Assembly: GCA_020746105.1 (NCBI GenBank)
Contig: CM036632.1
Location: forward strand, 3,038,001-3,102,000
Source: Trogon surrucura
Taxonomy: Eukaryota; Chordata; Aves; Trogoniformes; Trogonidae
DNA length: 64,000 nt
Direction: 5' to 3'
The stretch's first letter is position 1, and each line of letters begins with the position of its first letter. Below are positions 33,601-41,000 of the stretch, piece by piece. The notes beneath the pieces are model-generated. The model did no database searches. It saw only the letters and a program-made list of their open reading frames with translations, and was not told the origin of the DNA. Made by a program: the position numbers and the translations under genes.

Positions 33601-34776
33601 CACTCCGCCGTCCGTCTGTCCCCTCTGCTCACTCACCTCCCATGCTCCCCCCCGCCTCCTTCCTTGCTTCCAGGCTGTCCAGCTCCTCCTGTGCGACCTG
33701 CTCCTGGTGACCCGCACCAACCTCTGGCAGCAGCAGATGAGCCTCAGCCAGCAGCGCAGCTGCCTCTACCAGGCGTCCGCCCTCGAGCTCCGCGGCTTCC
33801 AGCAAGACCTCAGCAGCCTGCGGCGCCTGGCCCAGACCCTCCGCCCCGCCATGCGCCGAGTGAGACCCTCGCCCCGCGTTCCCCTGCGCGGGTCCCTTCG
33901 TTCCCCCACAGCTCGCCACGCTCACTGTCCAGTCCTGCCCCTTTCATCATGGAATGCGTTGGGAGGGAAGGGACATTTAGACATCATCTAGTCCAACGCC
34001 CCTGCAAGGAGCAGGGACACCTTCCACTCGACCAGGTTGCTCAGAGCCCCCGTCCAACCTGATGTTGAATATTCCCAGGGATGGGGCATCTCCCTGCTCT
34101 CCAGGCACCCTCACTGTAAAAAATTTCTTCCTTACATCCGGTCTAAATCTGCTCTGTTTTAGTTTAAAACCATTCATTACCTCTTGCCCTGTCGCAATAG
34201 GATTATTTTACAATAATCCTTTATTTTAAGAAACTTCCCTTTTGCAGGTGTTCCTGCACGAAGCCACCGCCAGGCTGATGGCCCGCGCCAGCCCCACGCG
34301 CACCCACCAGCTGCTGGACCGCAGCCTGCGGAGGAGAGGGGTGCAGGGCAACAAAACAGGTGGGACACAGGATGGGAGGACATGGCAGGGGGACACTTTG
34401 CACCCCAGCAGTGCCGGGTGATGGGGTACAAAGTGCTTTGGGGCGGGCAAAGAGCTCCATCGCCGTGCCGCAGCGCCCAAGGGGGAGGGTCGGCGCGTTG
34501 CGGTGACACCCTTGGGGCTGACACCTGCTCTCCCCTCTCTCCGAAATCGCAGCCGGTGAACCGGAGAGCCACCCCACGCCGCGGGAACACGCCGAAGCCC
34601 TGCTGCTGGCCTGCTGCTACCTCCCACCCAGCTTCCTCTCGGGGCCCGGCCAGCGGGTGGGCATGCTGGCCGAAGCCGCTCGCACCCTGGAGAAGCTGGG
34701 GGACAAACGGACGCTGCACGACTGCCAGCAGATGATCATCAAGCTGGGCAGCGGCACCACCGTCACGTCGGGCTAG
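24502..34776 (+). CDS. SREBF1: SREBF1, sterol regulatory element-binding protein 1 (whole gene)
   Basis: This is the complete gene for the ER-membrane-bound bHLH-zip factor that drives fatty-acid and sterol synthesis after SCAP escort and Golgi cleavage. I read these exons: 24502-24607 (1a) or 26739-26757 (1c); 27627-28010; 28164-28333; 28414-28554; 28636-28854; 28942-29056; 29162-29376; 29815-30019; 30572-30756; 31626-31887; 31978-32144; 32244-32412; 32504-32612; 32693-32805; 32907-33039; 33205-33367; 33674-33859; 34248-34359; 34553-34776. All junctions are GT-AG and in phase. They sum to 3378 nt for 1a, or 1125 residues (human about 1147). The order is acidic N terminus, Pro-rich region, bHLH-zip, two membrane helices and a SCAP-binding regulatory domain. 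No break is seen. Confidence 0.95.
24735..25050 (+). repeat. CpG-rich degenerate minisatellite in SREBF1 intron 1
   Basis: The phrase GGGCTCGGTGCACGGCCGGG and shortened variants (GGTTCGGTGCAAAACCGG, GGCTCGGTGCAACCGG) recur about eight times, with spacings of roughly 20-45 bases, just downstream of exon 1a. The units are diverged but the GCTCGGTGCA core is retained. Confidence 0.75.
25203..25224. promoter_or_regulatory. GC box and full cAMP-response element in intron 1
   Basis: CCCCGCCCCC is followed within five bases by TGACGTCA (25217-25224), a perfect palindromic CREB/ATF site inside the CpG-rich zone. This is a plausible enhancer or additional start region of SREBF1. There is no direct evidence of use. 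Confidence 0.45.
25225..25833. other. SREBF1: SREBF1 intron 1, unremarkable stretch
   Basis: This is intronic DNA between exon 1a and the CR1 fragment. It has a short GGA-rich run near 25.29 kb and nothing else I can support. Confidence 0.5.
25834..26413 (+). mobile_element. CR1 LINE fragment, 3' end, plus orientation
   Basis: Text typical of avian CR1 3' regions is present: CTCATGGCCAAGGAGGCCAA, GGAGAGAGTCCAGCGCAGCC, GAGGAAAGGCTGAAGGAGCT, GGCTGCCCAGGGAGATTGTG and TTCAAGGTCCCTTCCAACC. It ends in CCATTCTGTGA, the CR1 3' terminal motif, with no poly(A) tail. It is 5'-truncated and carries no intact reading frame. The left boundary is approximate. It sits between SREBP-1a exon 1 and the SREBP-1c promoter, ending about 45 bases before the first LXR-like element. 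Confidence 0.93.
26459..26516 (+). promoter_or_regulatory. SREBF1: Two LXR response elements (DR4) of the SREBP-1c promoter
   Basis: On the minus strand, 26474-26459 reads CGGTTA-CTCG-GGGTCA and 26516-26501 reads CGGTTA-CTGC-CGGGCA. Both are direct repeats with four-base spacing close to the GGGTTACTGGCGGTCA-type LXREs known from mammalian SREBP-1c promoters. Two further weaker DR4-like matches (26445-26460 and 26487-26502, plus strand) flank them. Paired LXREs upstream of exon 1c are the hallmark of oxysterol and insulin induction of SREBP-1c. Function here is inferred. Confidence 0.75.
26579..26602 (+). promoter_or_regulatory. SREBF1: NF-Y box plus sterol regulatory element of the SREBP-1c promoter
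   Basis: An inverted CCAAT (ATTGG, 26579-26583) lies ten bases before ATCACCCCAT (26593-26602), the SREBP-binding element. GGGCGG Sp1 sites stand just upstream (about 26534-26570). NF-Y/SRE pairing at this spacing is the known SREBP autoregulation module of the mammalian 1c promoter. A TTTAAAT at 26664-26670 may act as the TATA-like element for a start near 26.69-26.70 kb. Confidence 0.75.
26739..26757 (+). CDS. SREBF1: SREBF1 exon 1c (SREBP-1c N terminus)
   Basis: The sequence ATGGAGCGCGCCTTTGAAG, followed by donor GTATCC, encodes MERAFE and joins exon 2 to give MERAFEDMLQLIN. The mammalian 1c form begins with a similarly short leader before EDMLQLIN. The phase is identical to exon 1a. The short acidic leader makes 1c a weaker activator than 1a. 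The 1c promoter elements lie 140-280 bases upstream. Confidence 0.9.
26758..27626 (+). other. SREBF1: SREBF1 intron after exon 1c
   Basis: This 0.87-kb GC-rich intron has degenerate GGGACATCCC-type phrases between about 26.88 and 27.03 kb. It ends in TTTTGCAG at 27626. I see no gene or transposon. Confidence 0.6.
27627..28554 (+). CDS. SREBF1: SREBF1 exons 2-4, Pro/Gln-rich activation region
   Basis: Exon 2 (27627-28010) opens with [20 protein letters not shown] and continues Pro/Ser-rich. Exon 3 (28164-28333) includes [20 protein letters not shown]. Exon 4 (28414-28554) includes [20 protein letters not shown]. The DMLQLIN and [13 protein letters not shown] blocks are strongly conserved SREBP-1 signatures, while the linker is diverged and Pro-rich. 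These residues (about 36-267 of the 1a form) link the acidic domain to the DNA-binding domain. Confidence 0.93.
28636..29056 (+). CDS. SREBF1: SREBF1 exons 5-6, bHLH-leucine zipper
   Basis: Exon 5 (28636-28854) includes [20 protein letters not shown], then [20 protein letters not shown] (from about residue 305) and [16 protein letters not shown]. Exon 6 (28942-29056) gives [20 protein letters not shown] and the zipper [18 protein letters not shown]. The basic region keeps the SREBP-specific Tyr (EKRYRSS, about residue 319) that replaces the usual bHLH Arg and allows binding to SREs as well as E-boxes. This is the nuclear factor released by cleavage. Confidence 0.97.
29162..29376 (+). CDS. SREBF1: SREBF1 exon 7, SUMO site and FBW7 phosphodegron
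   Basis: The exon finishes [15 protein letters not shown] and carries VKAE (about residues 402-405), matching the sumoylation consensus. [15 protein letters not shown] follows, with Thr410 and Ser414 in GSK3/FBW7 phosphodegron spacing as in mammalian SREBP-1. It ends with a Ser-rich run and SEPDSP before donor GTGAGG. These marks control turnover of nuclear SREBP in mammals; conservation suggests the same here. Confidence 0.92.
29560..29790 (+). repeat. C-rich degenerate minisatellite in SREBF1 intron 7
   Basis: Variants of CCATGTCCxxxCCCTGTACCCCATACC recur through the intron with strong C/T strand bias. The units are of irregular length, and the repeat is diverged. Confidence 0.65.
29815..30756 (+). 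CDS. SREBF1: SREBF1 exons 8-9, membrane hairpin with the cleavage sites
   Basis: Exon 8 (29815-30019) has [11 protein letters not shown], the site-2 protease region (Leu473/Cys474 by analogy), and transmembrane helix 1 (about 471-490). A short luminal loop with RSIM (about 509-512) occupies the site-1 protease position. Exon 9 (30572-30756) has helix 2 (about 529-551) and then [20 protein letters not shown]. In mammals the S1P motif is RxxL; here Met replaces Leu. The 552-bp intron 8 between them holds G-rich repeats of a GGAGGCTGTTGGGGTGG type. Confidence 0.93.
30757..31620 (+). repeat. C-rich VNTR filling SREBF1 intron 9
   Basis: Intron 9 (30757-31625) is almost wholly tandem repeat. At 30760-31140 there are irregular GCCCCGCCCACC phrases. 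At 31160-31310 there are 19-base CCGCCCCCTTGCCCTGGCC units. At about 31395-31555 there are roughly nine 18-base TTCCACTGACCCCRCCCC units. Several units are identical, so the array is young and likely length-polymorphic. The other strand is G-run-rich and could form quadruplexes. Confidence 0.9.
31626..33367 (+). CDS. SREBF1: SREBF1 exons 10-16, regulatory domain
   Basis: The exons are 31626-31887, 31978-32144, 32244-32412, 32504-32612, 32693-32805, 32907-33039 and 33205-33367 (about residues 581-952). Conserved blocks include [69 protein letters not shown] and [20 protein letters not shown]. This cytosolic C-terminal domain binds SCAP, which controls sterol-dependent export from the ER. Exon 14 begins after a GCAGCAG tandem acceptor, so one Arg may be optional. 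Confidence 0.93.
33466..33551 (+). ncRNA. MIR33B: miR-33 precursor in SREBF1 intron 16 (MIR33B counterpart)
   Basis: The 5' arm at 33480-33500 begins GTGCATTGTAGTTGC and matches miR-33a across its whole mature length as I recall it. Human miR-33b differs by CT for TA in the middle. The 3' arm at 33519-33540 (CAATGCCCCTGCCATGCAGC plus CC) pairs back across an 18-base loop, giving a clean hairpin extended by GC-rich flanks. Its host, SREBF1 intron 16 (33368-33673, same strand), is the position of mir-33b in humans. miR-33 represses ABCA1 and fatty-acid oxidation genes in mammals, complementing the host factor. Sequence and place are seen; expression is inferred. Confidence 0.95.
33674..33859 (+). 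CDS. SREBF1: SREBF1 exon 17
   Basis: The acceptor is GCTTCCAG at 33673 and the donor GTGAGA at 33860. The exon has exactly 62 codons, with [20 protein letters not shown] and then [20 protein letters not shown], both conserved in the SREBP-1 regulatory domain. It directly follows the intron that hosts miR-33. Confidence 0.95.
33944..34205 (-). mobile_element. CR1 LINE fragment, minus orientation, in SREBF1 intron 17
   Basis: The plus strand reads as the complement of a CR1 3' end: TCATGGAATGCGTTGGGAGG, CATCATCTAGTCCAACGCCC, GCAGGGACACCTTCCACTCG, ACCAGGTTGCTCAGAGCCCC, AAAATTTCTTCCTTACATCC and TTTAGTTTAAAACCATTCAT. It is truncated at its 5' end near 34.2 kb, about 45 bases before the acceptor of exon 18. 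It is non-coding. Confidence 0.93.
34248..34776 (+). CDS. SREBF1: SREBF1 exons 18-19 with stop codon
   Basis: Exon 18 (34248-34359) reads [20 protein letters not shown] and [17 protein letters not shown]. Exon 19 (34553-34776) reads [40 protein letters not shown] and [19 protein letters not shown], then TAG at 34774-34776. The human protein ends with a near-identical GGGTTVTSS. All phases agree. Confidence 0.96.
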
Positions 34777-35672
34777 CCGGGGGGAGGATGGGCACGCTGC
34801 CAGACCGCCCCCCCCGCACCTTCCCCCCGCTAACCCCAACCCCCTCGGGTCTGGGAGCTGGGGTGGCGGGGGTAGGTGCGTGCCTCAGTTTCCCCTCCTG
34901 GGATGGGAACCCCTTGTTGTGGGATGGTGTTGGGGAGCAGGTTTTAAGGTGATGGGGAGGGGTTTTTGGGGAGGGGCAGGGTGATGCCCGGTGCCACCGG
35001 TGGTGGGTGTGGAGGGTCCCAGCGTGGGACAGTCGCGCGTGGGGCACCCAGGGGTGGGCTCGGCCACCTCCTGGCTCTGTCGCTGGCCCCAGCCCGCTTG
35101 GGTGACGGGAGGTGGGGACCTCTAGTGACACTGTCCCAGTATTGCATGACGCTGGGATGCTTGGCCAGCCTGGCCCCAGTGCCACCCAGTACCCCCCAGT
35201 GCCCTGGCACAGGGTTCGGGCCCGTCCTCGCCCCCTCTCCTGGTGTCCCTGCCCGGACCCTCCCCTGGGTCCCGCTGCTGTACTGGGGGGGGGACTCGGT
35301 TTTGCCCCCAGTTCGGGGGGGGAAGGAGGTTTGACCCCATGGTGGCAGCTAAGGACCCTCTCCCCCGAATAGGCAAGAGGGGGCCCCCCAGCCTATCCTT
35401 TCCCCTCCCAGTACTTCCCAGTCCCCCCAGTTAGGAGCTGCCACCACCCCCAGGCACGGCCTGGCCTGAGCGCTTTTGGAGAAGGGATGGCAGAGTGGGA
35501 CAGGTCTCCTGGGGGGGGGGGATGGTGGGTGCCCCCATCCCCTTGCTTTGTCCCCCTTCTTGTACATAGCCCTCCCACCTTGCCGCAGCCCCTCCCCGCC
35601 TTGCCTTTTTAAATGGTATTTTCATAGTTGGAGAGTTTTGTACAGACAATTAAAGCTGATTATTTATACCTA
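34777..35672 (+). other. SREBF1: SREBF1 3'UTR
   Basis: About 0.9 kb of GC-rich DNA follows the stop codon, with no coding content and several G-runs. It turns AT-rich around the poly(A) signal at its end. Confidence 0.8.
35649..35654 (+). terminator. SREBF1: SREBF1 poly(A) signal ATTAAA
   Basis: ACAATTAAAGCTGATTATTT is followed by GT-rich DNA (CGTGTGCTGGACTTGTGG). ATTAAA is the commonest variant signal, and no AATAAA lies between the stop codon and this point. Confidence 0.75.
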
Positions 35673-36074
35673 CGTGTGCTGGACTTGTGGGGAGAGGAGG
35701 TTGTGGGGACACCGAACTTGGGGGGCACATGGGGGAGACAGGGGGACCCTCCCCCTGCCAGCTGGCCATGGGTCCTGCCTTGTCCCTGCAAGGGTGGGCA
35801 GCAGGGAGGGCACAGGGGTGGCAGGGATGGGGACACTGGGTGCTGAGAGACACTAAACATCCCCACCCTTACCCCAAGATGTGCTGGGGGGGGTGCTCCC
35901 CCCCCACCCCATACCCCAGCCCCACTGCAGTGTCCCCTCCAGCCCAGCCCTCCAGTGAGATCCTCGGTGCAGGTGGCACCTGGGGACAAAGGGGGCTGGC
36001 GTGGCCTGGGGGGACCCCCAGAAGCCCCCCCCAGGTAGAAAGAGAGGCCACAAGGAGGGCGCCACGTACTTCCA
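35673..36074. other. SREBF1-RAI1 tail-to-tail spacer
   Basis: About 0.4 kb separates the two inferred cleavage sites of the convergent genes. It is GC-rich and I see no gene in it. Confidence 0.7.
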
Positions 36075-36090
36075 AAACAATCGTTGTATC

Positions 36091-36096
36091 TTTATT
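36091..36096 (-). terminator. RAI1: RAI1 poly(A) signal AATAAA
   Basis: The plus strand TTTATT reads AATAAA on the RAI1 strand, in GCGTCAATAAAGATACAACG. It is followed by TTGTTTTGG, a GT-rich downstream element. Confidence 0.75.
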
Positions 36097-36230
36097 GACG
36101 CTCTGAATGCAATGACCTGTTTTTTACTCTTAAGGAAAATAAACATCTTTTAGAAACAGCTTGTTACACACAATCTTCAGTGTGAAGCAATATACTAATA
36201 AGAACACTAGTCTTAACATTTACAGTCTTC

Positions 36231-36300
36231 ATATATATTATATATATGTATATGTATACATATATATACACTATATAATGAGGCAATATATAATACACAC
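36231..36300. repeat. TA-rich microsatellite in the RAI1 3'UTR
   Basis: This is an imperfect TATATATGTATATGTATACA-type run containing self-complementary stretches. Confidence 0.85.
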
Positions 36301-37023
36301 GGTTTACCATTTTACAGTCATATGTACAAGATGTCACTAAAAATAGCCAGATTTCAGGCAACACTGCCAGGGACACCAGGATTTTATCTTTTTCCTTTAA
36401 ATTAATTATTTTTTTTCTTCTTTTTTTTTTTTCTTTTTTTTTTTTTTTCCTCCTTTTTTGTGGTTTTCTCTCCCGTGTCCGAGGCAAGTTGCTGAAACAA
36501 CAGACATTTTGTGGCCAGCAAACCTTGAGGGTGAGGGCTGGGTGGGACGGAGCGGGACGCGACAGCCGGTGGGGACGTGGGGCGCTGGCTCTGCGGGGTT
36601 GGGGGGGAGGATGGATGAGGCCAGCTCTGTGCCCCCCTGACTTCGCAGGGTGCTTCGCGTGATGTGCGGAGCTGATTTTCGGACGGGATTTGGGGTTGAG
36701 TCACCCCGGGTTGGTTAGTCACCGCCTGCCCTGGGGTGCGAGGCCGGGTTGTGCAGAGATTGGGGAGTCGTGTGAGGCACCCCACAGGGACGTTGGTGGG
36801 TGGGGGCATCCCAGTGCTGGGCAGCACCCCACCCCAGCTCCACACAGGCAGCTGGGAAGCAAAAGCCAAGGGAGCTGAGCAAACCCAGCACCCAGGGCAG
36901 TGAGGGGTGAGCCAGGGCCATGCAGAGGAAGGAAGCAAATGCCTCCTCCTCCTCCTCTGGTGAGGATCCTGCTGCTGGCTGGAAGCTATTTCTGGGCTGT
37001 TTGCACCCTCTTGCATCAGGCTA

Positions 37024-37120
37024 AAACCCTGGGGTTCATCACCCAGAGCCTTGGGGTCTGCACCCAGAGATTTGAGGTGCATCTCCCAGAGCCTTGGGGT
37101 CTGCACCCAGAGCTCGGGGG
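37024..37120. repeat. Short tandem repeat in the RAI1 3'UTR
   Basis: The phrase CCCAGAGCCTTGGGGTCTGC recurs, with a half-unit CACCCAGAG between copies. The period is about 43 bases over two to two-and-a-half copies, and a partial, diverged copy lies at the left. Confidence 0.8.
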
Positions 37121-38047
37121 TTTTGCACAAGCCCAGGGAGCAAAGCAAGAGAAGCTGCAGAGCAGAGGTGCTGGCGAGGCCAAGCAGAGGGAGGAGGGTG
37201 GGTTTGGTTTTGGTTTTTCACGGGAGGGGAAGAGCAGAAGCAGGTGTCCCCGTCCCAGCAGCGCCAGCGCCCCATGGAGCGGGAGAGTTTTGGGGGGCAA
37301 TGGGTTGGGGTTGGACGGGAAGAAGCAGGGCTGGGGGAGCCCGGTGGGCACCCACCGGCCCAGCCAAGCGCCCTTCGCCCCCAGTGGGGACCCGGGCACC
37401 CCGGGGACAGGCAGGGTGGGGACAGACAGGAGATGGAAGAACAAGACGGAAAAAAAAGCAGAGTGGTGTTTCAAACAGCAGGCCGTTGTTTGTCTTTTTT
37501 TTTTTTCTCCTTTTTTTTGTCTTTTTTTTGTCTTTTTTTTTTGTTTTCTTCCCTTTTCTCCGCCGCACGTATATACAGACAGACACCGTGAGGTTTGCTG
37601 AAGGCAACATCTCAGATCAGATCAGTGTGAGATATGGAGAGCCAGGACCCGCGGGGGGGTCCGGCGGCCCCACAGTAAGACAACATCGCCGGGACCCCCC
37701 CCCCCAACCCCCCCCATCTTGTACACGGCCCCCCCCCGTCCTCCCCCCCCCTCCCCTCCCCTGTGCAGCGATCGCGGGCAGGGTTGGGGCGGTGATCCCG
37801 TTCCGTCTCTCTCTTTCAGCCAGGCCGGGTTTTGCCGGGGCCCGGCGTGGGAGTTAGGGGTGCGGGAAAACCCGGCGCTGGCTCTGCCCGCCCGGAACGG
37901 GCTCGGAGGTGGCTAAGGGAGGGGGCACGGGGAGGGGGGGCAGCGCTGCGCCCACCTGCAGCGGGGCAGCTCCGGTACGGCCCGGCCCGGCCCGGCCCCG
38001 CTCCGCTCTCGGGCGCTGCTTCCTCTGCCGGTCCCTCGGCGCTGCCG

Positions 38048-38062
38048 CTACACCGGCTGCTT
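38048..38062 (-). CDS. RAI1: RAI1 terminal coding exon (KQPV stop)
   Basis: The acceptor CTCCCCGCAG is followed by AAGCAGCCGGTGTAG, giving a C terminus CPKHKKQPV. The mammalian protein ends with a few different residues after CPKHK (RLP as I recall). The splice site is strong and the phase fits, but such a short exon is the least certain of the four. Confidence 0.7.
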   Translation of the reverse strand, partial: KQPV

Positions 38063-41000
38063 CTGCGGGGAGAACGGGGAGGGGTGTCAGCCCGGACTGG
38101 GTGTTGACCCCCGGGTGGGTGGGGTGTCCCCATCGACAGCCACCCTGCCCGCCCGCGAATCAGCCATGCAGCGGTTAGAGCCCCCCCTCAGCCCATCAGC
38201 GCGCAGCGAAGCGGGGAATAAGCCCCCATAGCCCGGCCGCGGGTCCCAGTCCCGCAGTGGAGGGCTCCTGGGGACAGTCTAGGGTCTCCTAGGGACACTC
38301 TAGGGTCCCCTGGGACGCGATGGCCCCAGCGGGTGGGCGTGCTGTGGAGCACTGTGTCACTGGGGGGGTGAGACAGTCCAAGAGCAGGTCCCCAAGGAGC
38401 TGCAGAGCATTTTGGGGGAGGCTCTGGGCTTACCTTATGTTTCGGACATTTCAGAGAGAAGCTCTCTTCGGTTAATAAGCAACCTGTGAGGAGAGGAGAA
38501 AGCTGTGTCAGAGGACACGGCTGTCCCCGAGCAGTGGGGACGCATCATCCTCTGCAGCCCACAGCCTCCCACCACCATCCAGACCAGTCGCAGCGTTCCC
38601 AGGTTCAGCTGAGGCCAGACTGAACTCGAGGCACCAGCTGTCACTGCCAGTGTGGGGGGTATCACCATCCTGGCAGGCAGGGAGGCACAAACCCACCCTG
38701 CCCTTGCATGGGTTTGGGCATCGTGGAGTGGCCGGCCCCGTAGCAGCTGCATTGGAGGATGCTGGGGATCCCCTCGCCCCTGTCCCTGCAGCTGGGCTCA
38801 CCTGGGGTCCCCGTGCCCTTGTCCCCACTGCCGGGCTCACCTGTGTCGATGGCACACGCGTAGTGGTAGGTGTGGGGACACCCCTTCTGGCAGCAGCCCA
38901 CGGTGGCTCCCGCTTGCTGGCAGCTCGAGCACTTCTTGAAACGCACCCAGGGGTTTGGAGCAAGGAAGGAGAGATGCGGAGAGACAGAGAGACCCCGTCA
39001 GAGCAGGAGGAAAGCACCCCGATGGCCCCATCTGTGAGGAGAAGGTGCCGGCAGCCCCGCACTCCTCCAGCCCCGTGCTGCCCCCTCCCCGGGCAGCATC
39101 CTTCCTCCCATGCCAATGCACCGTGGGCGACGCTGTGCCTGCCGCTCGGCCGTCTGCAGCCACGCAGGAGATTTCTACCTGCCACACCACTCCCCTGCAC
39201 GGCACCGAGCCTGCAGCCGCCCTCCATGGGGCAGGAGGTGAAGGGACATGGTCTGGGGCAGGACATGGCGCGGTGGCAGCAGTGGTGGAGGACGGCGGCG
39301 TTCCCGACCTCCTGCCCTGTCCCCAACAGGGATGTGAGCCCCCAGCCCCGGGCACGGGCAGGGAGAGGGCAGCAGCCTCCAGGCAGCCATGCCGGGAGCA
39401 CACAAACCTGCACCAAAACCTACTAACAGGGGGCTCGATGGAGACCCCCTGTCCCCTTGGTGCTCTCTCATCAACATCCTCCTTATTTTGCTCACTCGAT
39501 GTGCCCACGCTCCCCTCACTCTGGGATGGGAGCAGGGCAGGGCCAGCCCATCCCTCCAGCTCTCTTTCCCCTGCTGCCCATCGCTGTGGCATCGGGCCAC
39601 ATCGTGCCCGTTTTCCTTGCCCGTCCTGCCTTTGCCAGGTTGTGTCCATCCCGTGCTGAGCTGCCCCTTGCAAAGCACGGCTGGGCCGGGGGATGTGACC
39701 CACCACGCTCAGCACCCTCATGGTCCCGGGGCGTGGAGGGGCCTGTCGCCCTCCCAAAAGCAAAACAAGAATAAATACACTTCTATGCCTAAAAGGGTTG
39801 TGGTTTGTTTAGGCGCTATCAGAGATGCGGCAGCACAAATCTCGTGGGAAGCCAGCGGCGTTCGTGGCACCTGAACGCCCTCCCCGCTCTCCCGGGTCGA
39901 CTCGCCGGGGCCGACCCTGTTTAATTTTCACCGCGGCCGGACGCGAGGACGGTTTTGACTGAAGAGAGGCTGGCGGGAGATGCCACCTCGGGGATGTGAT
40001 GCCGTGCCGGGCAGGCGGCCAAGCTCTTACCAGGTCGGCAGCCGCCTTGACGGCTTCCTGCAGCCCGTAGAGCTTGCCCGCCACCAGGAAAACCCCAGCC
40101 GTCCATACGGCACAGGCTTCGTGCAGCCAGTGCTCCTGCGTGTCACCCGCCGGCTCCTGCGGCGGGGACTCGCCCTTGTGACATTCGTGCCGCCGGGGCT
40201 TTTCGGCCGCCTCCTCGCCCTCTGTCCTCTCGTCACAGCAGTAGCAGCTCTGCAGCCTCCGAAACATGCCCCGCGGGCTGGAGCGCAGGGCGCTCTGCTT
40301 GGCTGCCTCGGCGGCGGTGGTGGCGACCTCCGGCCGAGCTGCTTTGCCGCCAGCGCCACAGCCGCCCTCCGTCGTCCCTCGAGACGCCCGCTCGGCTGTG
40401 GCAGGCGGGACGGCGTCCTCGCCGGGCCCCTCCGCCCGCGCCTTCTCCTTCAGCCGCGACTTCTTCTTGGGCAGGCAGTCCTCGGGGTAGTAGGGCCCGC
40501 AGAGGTCCCCCAGGTCCTTGTAGTTGGCGGGGTTGCGGCACAGGCAGCAGACCAGGCAGGCGGCGCTCAGCGCCTTCGACACCACCGGCCCCATGTGCAT
40601 GGTGGAGGAGGCGGGAAGGGCCGCCCGCGGTCGCGGCGTCGGCCCGGCCGGTCCCCGTTGGAACCTCGCCTCGTCGCCAGGCGAGTTGATGACGGTGCAG
40701 GCGGTGGTGAACTCGCCGCGGCGTTCCACGCGGACGTACGGGGCGAAGGGAGGGGCGCGGCTGTCCGCCCGCAGCCGCTTGCAGGAGATGTACTTCAGGC
40801 GGATCTCGGGCTCGGCGGGGTGCAGCAACGGAGCCTGCTGAGCCTGCCGCCGCCGCTTGCCGCGGCTCTTGCACCGTGCGGGCACCGCCTTGGCCTTGCC
40901 ATGGGCAAGGCGCTTCCGCTGCCGCTTGGAGTAGCCGTTGTAGTTGGAGTGGTTGGCCCGTGGCTTCGCTCCCCGTGCCGGACCAGCAGCGGGACGTCCC

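Larger units (their letters stand above)
36075..38047 (-). other. RAI1: RAI1 3'UTR
   Basis: About 2 kb on the minus strand runs from the stop codon to the poly(A) signal. It includes long homopolymer runs (T on the plus strand, about 36410-36450 and 37495-37545), a TA/GTA-rich block and a short tandem repeat. The distal 300 bases are AT-rich and resemble a regulated UTR end, with a TGTATATA Pumilio-type site in the mRNA sense at 36270-36263. Confidence 0.75.

Noticed and set aside
39809..40030. In-frame extension of the RAI1 open frame beyond [11 protein letters not shown]
   Set aside because: A GTAAGA donor at 40030 and the downstream exons encoding the conserved PHD cysteines show that it is intron read-through.
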